Source: a virus
Virus record (IMG/VR): IMGVR_UViG_3300009104_002192
Coordinates: 78,349-142,348 of that record
Reading direction: 5' to 3' (one strand)
Length of the DNA: 64,000 bases
Shown here: positions 44,183-50,404 of the stretch, one piece after another
How the letters are laid out: each line of letters starts with the position of its first letter
Position numbering within the stretch: position 1 is the stretch's first letter
Notes under the pieces: generated by a model
What the model saw: only the letters and a program-made list of their open reading frames with translations
Told to the model about the DNA's origin: nothing
The model's database searches: none
Translations under genes and position numbers: made by a program

Positions 44183-44897
44183 GTTTGGCAGCCTGAAGCC
44201 TCTCAATAAGCTCGAATACTTTTATTTTCGGTAGATCATTCAAGGAATTCACCTTCGATATATCATAGTTTTCTGAGTCTAATTTAGACTTTAAAGTATC
44301 GAAAGAAACATTTTTCTTTTTCATTAACTCTTGAAGAAGGGTCTTCGGATCTGATTGGTTTAACGCTTGATCTCCTTGCTGAAGGGAGGCATTAATATTA
44401 TTGCTACCAGAAAGCTCTTCTTTGCCGACAATAGCGATTCTTAAAAAATTACGAACGCAACGAACAAACGCTCGATTTTCTGCACATGCGGCCAAAAAGG
44501 CTTGTCCGAAACCCGTGGTATTGTTAGGCGAAGCATCCCCAATAGCTGAAAACATAACCTCTTGTCCTTCCGTTTCGTAATTAGGTCTCCAAGTTATATT
44601 ACATGTAGCTACTACATAATCAGAACTAGGAGAAACGACATCGTAAGTTACGTTCGTGTATCCTCTGATTTGAGCTAGTTCCTTAATGCCTCCTAAAAGA
44701 ATGATTAACTGCCAGTCTTTTAGTTTGCTAATGTCTGTTTCTCCTTTGGCGCTATCTTTGTTAATGACTAGATACTCTGACTTAATCATTTTTCTCCAGT
44801 CGATCAGCCCGTCTTCTGTGAAAACATAATCAGTATTAGGAAGCAGTCCGTTCTCGTCTCTTACAATCTTTTTGATTTTAGGTTTTTTGACAGCCAT
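44169..44897 (-). CDS. Possible Rad52-like single-strand annealing protein
   Basis: 242 residues from ATG 44897; an upstream in-frame TTG is rejected because a promoter -10 lies between. The core VATCNITWRPNYETEGQEVM followed by IGDASPNN and AFLAACAENRAFVRCVRNFL, then IVGKEEL, is like the Rad52/DdrA-type phage annealing proteins, where an A-E-x-R-A-x-x-R helix follows a beta strand pair. The C-terminus (LLQELMKKKNVSFDTLKSKL) resembles the small helical tail of such proteins. It would anneal ssDNA in replication-linked recombination. No catalytic motif can prove this; moderate confidence only. Confidence 0.45.
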   Translation of the reverse strand: MAVKKPKIKKIVRDENGLLPNTDYVFTEDGLIDWRKMIKSEYLVINKDSAKGETDISKLKDWQLIILLGGIKELAQIRGYTNVTYDVVSPSSDYVVATCNITWRPNYETEGQEVMFSAIGDASPNNTTGFGQAFLAACAENRAFVRCVRNFLRIAIVGKEELSGSNNINASLQQGDQALNQSDPKTLLQELMKKKNVSFDTLKSKLDSENYDISKVNSLNDLPKIKVFELIERLQAAKPKKR

Positions 44898-44902
44898 GAT
44901 AA

Positions 44903-44930
44903 AAGATAAGCGTTTAAGATGAAACAGCAA
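44903..44930 (-). promoter_or_regulatory. Sigma70-type promoter, nearly leaderless
   Basis: Minus strand: an A-tract, TTGCTG (44930-44925), a 16-bp spacer, TATCTT (44908-44903), then only 5 nt to ATG 44897. Transcription would start at or next to the start codon. It sits in the gap after the glycosyltransferase gene. Confidence 0.5.
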
Positions 44931-44947
44931 GCTTTTTTTGAAAAAAA

Positions 44948-46135
44948 TTAAACCCTCTTTAAGAAAATATAATTATCAATTTCTTTCCAGAAGTTCTTGT
45001 TATCAATAACTTTAAGGGGCTCTTTCCCTCCTACCATAGAGGTGGGAGCGGAGTAATTCGCTGCAGCTTCTCCATAAAAGACTTCTCCCTCTTTTATTAG
45101 AAACCTAGAACTTCTATAATAAAGATTATCTAGATCTTGAGACTTCAAAAAATCTAAATCTTTCTTACTGGGATTATCCCTAGAATGGATCTTCCCAAAA
45201 TCTAAATATTTAAATTTCAACTTTTCTAACTCCGCCCCTTGTTTCTCTGTCATAAGCAAACACTCTATGCCTGCTTTATAAACATCTTCTACGTACTGGA
45301 CGCTATCTGATTGCCCTAAGACATAGACAAATTGAGTAATATTATTTTTAAAATGTTTTAAAATATTTAAAGAAACAGGCTTTCTCGTAATGATATTACA
45401 TTTACAAGTGTGTAACTGCTGGACTAAAGTCTCCTCGTTAAACTCAAGATCCATTCTAACTATTAGAGAATCAACATTTAAAGCAGAAGCGTCTATAGCT
45501 CCACCTATAGGGACGAATTCTAAACTTTTATTGGTGTAATTTTTCCCAATAAAGAGGGTTTCGTACGGGAATTTGAAAGGAATACCAAGTAGCTCGCAGA
45601 CTTGTCTTGCTATTTGTTCGGGCTTAATTTTATTGATGCTTTTATCTTCCTCTTGCACGGAGTAAGAGAACTTGTTGTTTTCATTTTGGGGGAGAATTAA
45701 TCTTAAGTCTTCCCGTCTAGAAAAGAAAGGACCAGAGTTCTTAGGTGAAGAGTCCGAAAATAGAGATACTATTTTTTTGTTAAAATGAGAAGCTAAATGA
45801 TTAGTAAAACCATCTACGCCTAAATGAAGCATCGATTTATTTATAGTATAAGCTAATTGGTTCGGTGACATTAAGCCGCTGGCATCATGAATTTTTTCGT
45901 ATTTTTGTTCTTCTTGTTCTGGAGAAACTTTAAGTATAGCGATACCTTTCTCGTCCAACATGGGAAACAGTATGTCTAGGCACTCCTGCCAATAGTCATA
46001 ATGTCTGGAAGGGAAAATCCCGCTGGGATCAAATGAAATAAATTTTTCAATATTTAAAGGGAAAAATTTTTCGTAAATAAAGGGCTTGTTTATTCTAAGT
46101 CCTGTATTTAGAGAATAACAATCAAGTAAATGCAT
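44948..46135 (-). CDS. GT9-like glycosyltransferase (heptosyltransferase-type)
   Basis: 395 residues. The stretch LAYTINKSMLHLGVDGFTNH followed by LASHFNKKIVSLF matches the nucleotide-sugar-binding C-lobe signature of GT9/ADP-heptose transferases (D/H-x-G..HLA...G.P.V.LF). The N-terminus is short for GT9 and lacks a clear acceptor lobe; instead a second alpha/beta region follows (about 215-330). It may therefore be a rearranged GT-B enzyme or a binding-only homologue. The acceptor could be LPS core of the host or the virion. It lies between a DUF1360-like membrane protein gene and the annealing-protein candidate. Confidence 0.6.
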   Translation of the reverse strand: MHLLDCYSLNTGLRINKPFIYEKFFPLNIEKFISFDPSGIFPSRHYDYWQECLDILFPMLDEKGIAILKVSPEQEEQKYEKIHDASGLMSPNQLAYTINKSMLHLGVDGFTNHLASHFNKKIVSLFSDSSPKNSGPFFSRREDLRLILPQNENNKFSYSVQEEDKSINKIKPEQIARQVCELLGIPFKFPYETLFIGKNYTNKSLEFVPIGGAIDASALNVDSLIVRMDLEFNEETLVQQLHTCKCNIITRKPVSLNILKHFKNNITQFVYVLGQSDSVQYVEDVYKAGIECLLMTEKQGAELEKLKFKYLDFGKIHSRDNPSKKDLDFLKSQDLDNLYYRSSRFLIKEGEVFYGEAAANYSAPTSMVGGKEPLKVIDNKNFWKEIDNYIFLKRV

Positions 46136-46141
46136 TATGTT

Positions 46142-46489
46142 TTATTTTGTTATGTTTTTTGTAATTACAGAATAGAGTATTAAGCTGATTACATAGTAGG
46201 CTCCAGTAAAAAATATACCTAATGTTGATAAGGCTACTATAATACTAACCCACAACCCCAGACAATAAGGACAGGTAATTAACCTAACAAAAAAGCTATT
46301 ATGGTAAAGGTTTAGGTAGTCGTGATAACTAAGAGTAGGATCTTTTTTCAATTTATTTTCATACGTTCTCAATTTGAAGAATTTATCAAAATTAAATATC
46401 CTAACATACTCTTCGAACGCTTCAGTATTGAACCAAACGATCAAAAAGGTTGATATTAAAGAGCTATATAAAAATATATCTAAAATCAT
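46142..46489 (-). CDS. DUF1360-like membrane protein
   Basis: 115 residues. It has an N-terminal transmembrane helix (about 2-20), a cytoplasmic loop with charged residues, then the motif CPYCLGLW and two more hydrophobic segments (about 83-110). C-x2-C-x-G-x-W next to a membrane helix is typical of the DUF1360 family found in phages and bacteria. Function unknown. It overlaps the AT-hook gene by 4 bp (ATGA), so the two are translationally coupled. Confidence 0.65.
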   Translation of the reverse strand: MILDIFLYSSLISTFLIVWFNTEAFEEYVRIFNFDKFFKLRTYENKLKKDPTLSYHDYLNLYHNSFFVRLITCPYCLGLWVSIIVALSTLGIFFTGAYYVISLILYSVITKNITK

Positions 46490-46707
46490 TCAGAAATTTT
46501 CCTATAAACTAACTTAGGTCTTCCTTTTTTCGGCTGCCTAATTTTGCCTACTATGACAACTTCTTGGTTTTTTATAGCTTCTTGAAGCTTAATGTGAATT
46601 AAGCCATCAGAAAGACTTTCTCTAGAGTTATTTTTAATATCACTAGAGGTGAAGTCTTGATTTGGCCACTCGATATGCTTCCTAGGTCTCCCTCTTTTCT
46701 TACTCAT
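46486..46707 (-). CDS. Small AT-hook-like DNA-binding protein
   Basis: 73 residues from ATG 46707. An upstream in-frame ATG at 46740 is rejected because a TTTTGT-N17-TATACT promoter overlaps it. Two AT-hook-like motifs frame the protein: KKRGRPRKH at residues 3-11 and KKGRPKL near the C-terminus. AT hooks bind the minor groove of A/T-rich DNA. It could be a transcription or nucleoid-type factor. It is first in a minus-strand operon and divergent from the next plus-strand operon. Confidence 0.6.
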   Translation of the reverse strand: MSKKRGRPRKHIEWPNQDFTSSDIKNNSRESLSDGLIHIKLQEAIKNQEVVIVGKIRQPKKGRPKLVYRKISE

Positions 46708-46713
46708 GTTTTT

Positions 46714-46742
46714 AGTATAATGCATAAATACAAAAAACAAAA
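46714..46742 (-). promoter_or_regulatory. Sigma70-type promoter, nearly leaderless
   Basis: Minus strand: TTTTGT (46742-46737), 17-bp spacer, TATACT (46719-46714), then 6 nt to ATG 46707. An A-tract lies just upstream. Spacing predicts a transcript beginning at or beside the start codon. Confidence 0.5.
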
Positions 46743-46781
46743 GTTTTTTTTTAAAAAAAATGAAAATAAACTAATATAGTT

Positions 46782-47180
46782 ATGACTATTTATGAAGCCG
46801 GAGCCGAATTGTTCGGCTGGTATGCAGAGCACGACTGCTATAATACAAAAAAAGATTATAACAAACTAGTATTAGTCTCTGATACGCCAGATGAAGATAA
46901 GGCAGCCATAGCTTGTGCTCTAGAAAGTTTCCAAGAGACGGGGATAATCAAAAAGAAAGAGTCTGAAGAGGGAGAATTCTGGGTTTTAAATAAAAAATTC
47001 TCTGCAAGCTCCCAATCTGTGGAAATAACTTCTGCCACAGCACAAAAGATCCACGGTTTGGTTAATTTATATACAGAAACAGCGGGATTAGGGGAGAAAC
47101 ATGCGTGTGATCCTTTGGATATTTGCGAAAGGGATATAGAGATTTTGATAGCTTCAATCTTAATCTTATCAAAAAATTAA
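46782..47180 (+). CDS. Unknown protein, first in plus-strand operon
   Basis: 132 residues. The first half looks helical with a possible winged-helix-like segment (AAIACALESFQETGIIKKKE...GEFWVLNKKF), the second half helical (AQKIHGLVNLYTETAGLGEK). It contains several Cys (CYN, ACA, ACD, ICE) without a clear metal pattern. It has no Shine-Dalgarno; TAATAT lies 4 nt before the ATG, again suggesting a leaderless transcript. It is divergent from the AT-hook gene. Family not recognised. Confidence 0.5.
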   Translation: MTIYEAGAELFGWYAEHDCYNTKKDYNKLVLVSDTPDEDKAAIACALESFQETGIIKKKESEEGEFWVLNKKFSASSQSVEITSATAQKIHGLVNLYTETAGLGEKHACDPLDICERDIEILIASILILSKN

Positions 47181-47189
47181 ATTTTTTCC

Positions 47190-47218
47190 TTGCCAAGGAG
47201 GTGAAAGAGCCCTATATA
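47190..47218 (+). promoter_or_regulatory. Sigma70-type promoter for nucleotide-metabolism operon
   Basis: TTGCCA (47190-47195), 17-bp spacer, TATATA (47213-47218). The -35 overlaps a short perfect palindrome, CCTTG-C-CAAGG (47188-47198), a possible operator. The predicted leader of about 80 nt contains two TAACGTAAC direct repeats at 47266 and 47296, exactly 30 bp apart, the second ending just before the start codon. Confidence 0.5.
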
Positions 47219-47305
47219 TATTTATTCAGTTTTAATTTGCTGAGAAAATTTTAATAAAAAATAAATAACGTAACCTAAACGATACCGATATACGTTAACG
47301 TAACG

Positions 47306-47923
47306 ATGAATACAAAAATTATAGGATTAAGTGGAGTAGCCGGATCAGGAAAAGATTTATTTTCTAAGATGCTCTTGGAGAGAGCACCAGAATACAAGAA
47401 ACTAAGCCTTGCCTCAAATCTAAAGACAGATTTAAGACAAAAAATTATTGATCAATATGATATTGATATTTTTAATTGTTCTAGAAAAGAAAAGAATTCC
47501 ATAAGGCATGAACTGGTCAATTATGGAAGTAGAAAAAGAACTGAGTCTAAAGGGAGGTTCTGGATTGAAAAGTTAAATCAAGAAGTGGAAAGCATGGAGG
47601 ACTCTATCTGTATTACAGATATTCGATATGATGATTATGAATTCGATGAGGTATACTGGTTAAAAAAGGAATTAAATGGAGTTTTAGTCCACATTGAAAG
47701 GTTTACTATTTTAAATAATAATAAAAAAATTATCGAAGCAGCTAACGAAGAAGAACGTCGAAATGATCCCAAGCTAAGAGAACAAGCTTCTTATAATGTA
47801 CAATGGCCGACATTCGAGGAGAATATCGAAAAACACGCAGGGGGATACGTTAATAGTTTTTTAGCTTGGTTAAGAAATTATGATGAAACCATTAGAGGAC
47901 AATCAACTAATCTGGAGAGTTAA
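47306..47923 (+). CDS. Deoxynucleoside monophosphate kinase
   Basis: 205 residues. P-loop near the N-terminus, GVAGSGKD (residues 10-17), then SLASNLKTDLRQ and the acidic core ICITDIRYDDYEFDEV, as in phage dNMP kinases (T4 gp1 and relatives). It phosphorylates dNMPs to dNDPs for phage DNA synthesis, complementing the ribonucleotide reductase downstream. Its 3' end overlaps the sigma-factor gene by 44 bp. The C-terminal domain (HAGGYVNSFLAWLRN) is slightly extended. The acceptor base cannot be read from sequence. Confidence 0.75.
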   Translation: MNTKIIGLSGVAGSGKDLFSKMLLERAPEYKKLSLASNLKTDLRQKIIDQYDIDIFNCSRKEKNSIRHELVNYGSRKRTESKGRFWIEKLNQEVESMEDSICITDIRYDDYEFDEVYWLKKELNGVLVHIERFTILNNNKKIIEAANEEERRNDPKLREQASYNVQWPTFEENIEKHAGGYVNSFLAWLRNYDETIRGQSTNLES

Positions 47924-48488
47924 AGTCAGAAAGTGTGATATTAGTCTAATTGAATTAATCAAGAGACACTCTAGGTTGTTTTATAAAATTTCTCAAAAAT
48001 ATTTTCCATTTACTGTTAGACCAAACTCACAAAGCGTAGAAGATATAATTGGTAGCTGTGACTCTATAATTTACGAAGCGGTTCTTGAATATAAACCGAG
48101 AAAGAAAGTCAAGTTCTCAACTTGGTTGGGTAACTTTGTTAGATACAAGTGTTTGAATTATTTAAATAAAAACTCTAAACTAATAGATACAGATCAGGAT
48201 AAAATGGACTTCTTTTTCCAAAAAAAATCGTTAGAAAATTTCGGGAACGTCAAACGTAAGGATGATTACGTTTTTGTTAACAGTTTGATATCGCAATTTA
48301 AAGATGATAGAATGAAGAAGGTTTTCGAACTGAGATATTTCTCTGGATTAAAAAAAATGACATGGGTAGACATAGGAAAAAAGCTAGAGCTTAGCGCTCA
48401 AACCGCGATAAATCTACATAACAGGGGGAAAGCTATCCTAAAGAAGAAGTTTGATAGTGAGCTGAATTTTGCAGATAAAATTTTGTAA
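47880..48488 (+). CDS. Phage RNA polymerase sigma factor
   Basis: 202 residues. A region-2-like helix set (SVEDIIGSCDSIIYEAVLEY...KVKFSTWLGNFVRYKCLNYL; F-S-T-W and R-x-x-x-x-N-x-L are core-binding and -10 features) and a region-4 helix-turn-helix (VFELRYFSGLKKMTWVDIGK, LSAQTAINLHNRGKAILKKK). Region 3 is essentially absent, as in compact phage late factors such as T4 gp55. It would direct host RNA polymerase to phage promoters, perhaps the GTGTAA elements seen before structural genes. It starts inside the kinase gene (ATGATG), with 44 bp of overlap and no other in-frame ATG. Confidence 0.75.
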   Translation: MMKPLEDNQLIWRVKVRKCDISLIELIKRHSRLFYKISQKYFPFTVRPNSQSVEDIIGSCDSIIYEAVLEYKPRKKVKFSTWLGNFVRYKCLNYLNKNSKLIDTDQDKMDFFFQKKSLENFGNVKRKDDYVFVNSLISQFKDDRMKKVFELRYFSGLKKMTWVDIGKKLELSAQTAINLHNRGKAILKKKFDSELNFADKIL

Positions 48489-48496
48489 AAAAAAGC

Positions 48497-48524
48497 TTGC
48501 GTATTAATTTATTATACATATATT
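48497..48524 (+). promoter_or_regulatory. Sigma70-type promoter, nearly leaderless
   Basis: A-tract, then TTGCGT (48497-48502), 16-bp spacer, TATATT (48519-48524), 9 nt to ATG 48534. The start codon lacks a Shine-Dalgarno. It has the same A7-(G)CTTGC upstream block as the promoters at 44903-44930 and 55079-55107. Confidence 0.55.
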
Positions 48525-48533
48525 GGCTTTGTA

Positions 48534-48824
48534 ATGAGTGAAGAAAATAAAACACCGAGTAAATGGCAGCAACGAGAAATTGGAGCCCTTTGGAAAAACG
48601 AAGGACGTAACCAAAAGTATCTAGCTGGTCACGTAAAACTACCAGATGGCACCGAACAAAAGGTTGTCATTTTTAGCAACAAGAATCGTTCTAGCGATAA
48701 AGCTCCCCATTTTAGGGTGTATAAATCGGAAGACCAAAAAGCTTCGACCGAAACTACATCTACTGATTTGGACGACATGGATAATAGCGGCTCAGTATCT
48801 ACTGACGACGCAGATCTTATTTAA
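48534..48824 (+). CDS. DUF736-like small protein
   Basis: 96 residues. IGALWKNEGRNQKYLAGHVK, then VVIFSNKNR and APHFRVYKSE is the DUF736 layout (IGALW...YLSG...IF.N.K....P.FRVY), a small beta-rich protein family found in phages, plasmids and conjugative elements, with no settled function. The C-terminal 25 residues are acidic and disordered, like the acidic tails of ssDNA-binding proteins; a nucleic-acid role is possible but unproven. First gene of its transcription unit. Confidence 0.6.
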   Translation: MSEENKTPSKWQQREIGALWKNEGRNQKYLAGHVKLPDGTEQKVVIFSNKNRSSDKAPHFRVYKSEDQKASTETTSTDLDDMDNSGSVSTDDADLI

Positions 48825-48837
48825 GGAACATTAAAAC

Positions 48838-49926
48838 GTGAAACAGTTCTGCGTCAATGCCCCTATCAACAGTGTTTCTTTCGGTCAAGTAACTACGGCC
48901 GTTCTTTTAGAAATGCTCGATAGGGGTATTGAGCCGAACCTTTTCCCAATTGGTGGGAAAATTGATCTTTCTTCCCAAGACTTTGATGAAGAACAGGTCC
49001 AGAAGCTGGAAAAGCTTGCTTCGACAAGTTTATCTTCTCACAAGAGAGAAGATCCTTCTTTCAAATTGTGGCATTTTAACGGTAGTCTAGAGTCCTTTTC
49101 CAAGGAACAGTTATTGTTAACTTTCTACGAAACAGATTCCCCCACGGAAGAAGAGCTAAACTGCTTCAACTCAAACCGAGTTCTCCTAACTTCTAAATAC
49201 GCTGTAGAAGTTTTCAGAGATAAGGGGGCAAACGCTGAGTACGTGCCTTTATTTTTTGATAAATTTAATTTCAGGGCTAAAGAAAGAAAATATTTTTCTG
49301 ATGGTAGAATCGTATTCAATCTATGCGGTAAATTTGAGAAAAGAAAACATCACCCAGAAGTTTTAGATGCTTGGGCTAGAAAATACGGGAATAATACTAA
49401 ATACTTTTTACAGTGCGCTATTTTTAATCCTTTTTTATCTCCAGAAGTAAACGATCAACTTATCAGTGACGCCCTAAGGGGAGTTAGGTATAATAATATA
49501 CAAGTCTTGAGACCGATGGCTAAGAATTCCTTATATAATGATTTTTTAAATTCGGGTAACATCGTAATCGGAATGTCTGGAGGAGAAGGCTGGGGTCTTC
49601 CAGAGTTTCATTCGATTGCCTTAGGTAAACATTCTGTGATGTTAAACGCTCATTCGTATAAAGATTTTATTACTGAAGAAAATTCTGTATTAGTCGAGCC
49701 TAATGGTAAAGTTGATTCTGAAGACGGTCTCTTTTTTAAAAAGGGAGACCCATTCAGTCAGGGCCAATTTTTTAAATGGGATGAAGATGACTTTATAGAC
49801 GGGTGCGAAAAAGCTATAAAAAGAGTGGAGTCTAATCCCATTAACGAAGCGGGACGAAAACTACAAGAGGACTTTCCTTTATCTCAGACGGTTGATACGA
49901 TTTTGAAAAAAATTGAGGAGATGTAA
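48838..49926 (+). CDS. GT4-family glycosyltransferase
   Basis: 362 residues, GTG start with AAGGA upstream. It is a GT-B enzyme; the C-terminal lobe has GRIVFNLCGKFEKRKHHPEV (start of the donor domain) and MSGGEGWGLPEFHSIALGKH, the E-x7-E type donor-binding motif of GT4. It transfers a sugar from a nucleotide-sugar donor with retention of configuration; donor and acceptor unknown. It lies in the operon with dNMP kinase and ribonucleotide reductase, away from the other sugar genes, so expression may be early. Confidence 0.8.
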   Translation: MKQFCVNAPINSVSFGQVTTAVLLEMLDRGIEPNLFPIGGKIDLSSQDFDEEQVQKLEKLASTSLSSHKREDPSFKLWHFNGSLESFSKEQLLLTFYETDSPTEEELNCFNSNRVLLTSKYAVEVFRDKGANAEYVPLFFDKFNFRAKERKYFSDGRIVFNLCGKFEKRKHHPEVLDAWARKYGNNTKYFLQCAIFNPFLSPEVNDQLISDALRGVRYNNIQVLRPMAKNSLYNDFLNSGNIVIGMSGGEGWGLPEFHSIALGKHSVMLNAHSYKDFITEENSVLVEPNGKVDSEDGLFFKKGDPFSQGQFFKWDEDDFIDGCEKAIKRVESNPINEAGRKLQEDFPLSQTVDTILKKIEEM

Positions 49927-49927
49927 A

Positions 49928-50290
49928 ATGCCTTTTTATATTTTTGTCAATCCTGATACAGGAGAGGAGATTGAAATTCAACAAAAGATGAAAGAGCCCC
50001 ATGTCTATATTGATCAAAATGGGTTAGAGTGGCAGAGAGTTTTCGTTTCCCCCCAAGCTTGTAACGGGATGAATCATGATCCCTTTAACCCAAGCCATTT
50101 TTTAGAGAAAAGTCGATACTCTAATACGTCTACCTATGGAGAGCTTGAGGATAGAGCTAAAGAGGATAGTGCTCGTAGGGCCAGTAAGAACGGCGGGGTA
50201 GATCCTTTTAAGAAAAAGTGGTTTAAAGACTACTCTAAAAGGAGAAAAGGCAAGAAGCATCGTGACGATCCGTCTCGATTTTCCGACTAG
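49928..50290 (+). CDS. Small FmdB-like protein without zinc cysteines
   Basis: 120 residues from ATG 49928, which has GAGGAG upstream; an in-frame TTG at 49913 is less likely. The N-terminus (MPFYIFVNPDTGEEIEIQQK) has the shape of FmdB-type zinc ribbons, but the Cys pairs are missing. The C-terminal half is Lys/Arg-rich (KKKWFKDYSKRRKGKKHRDD) and likely disordered or nucleic-acid binding. It lies 1 bp after the GT4 gene. Function unknown. Confidence 0.5.
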   Translation: MPFYIFVNPDTGEEIEIQQKMKEPHVYIDQNGLEWQRVFVSPQACNGMNHDPFNPSHFLEKSRYSNTSTYGELEDRAKEDSARRASKNGGVDPFKKKWFKDYSKRRKGKKHRDDPSRFSD

Positions 50291-50362
50291 TACACTAACT
50301 ATTAACACGGAATAAAAAAATCGACTCTTCAGTTCTTTTTTCTTTATTTAATCACTAAAAGC

Positions 50363-50380
50363 ATGTAATATGTTTTACAT
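50363..50380 (+). promoter_or_regulatory. Inverted repeat upstream of nrdA
   Basis: ATGTAA (50363-50368), six bases, TTACAT (50375-50380) form a perfect 6-bp inverted repeat 25 bp before the nrdA ATG. The form is that of an operator for a dimeric repressor. It does not match the NrdR-box consensus I know, so the regulator is unidentified. Confidence 0.35.
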
Positions 50381-50404
50381 CTTTCAAGAAAAAACGAACT
50401 TCAA

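Noticed and set aside
50375-50380. NrdR box before nrdA
   Set aside because: An inverted repeat is present, but it does not fit the NrdR consensus with its paired, spaced boxes, so only a generic operator is claimed.
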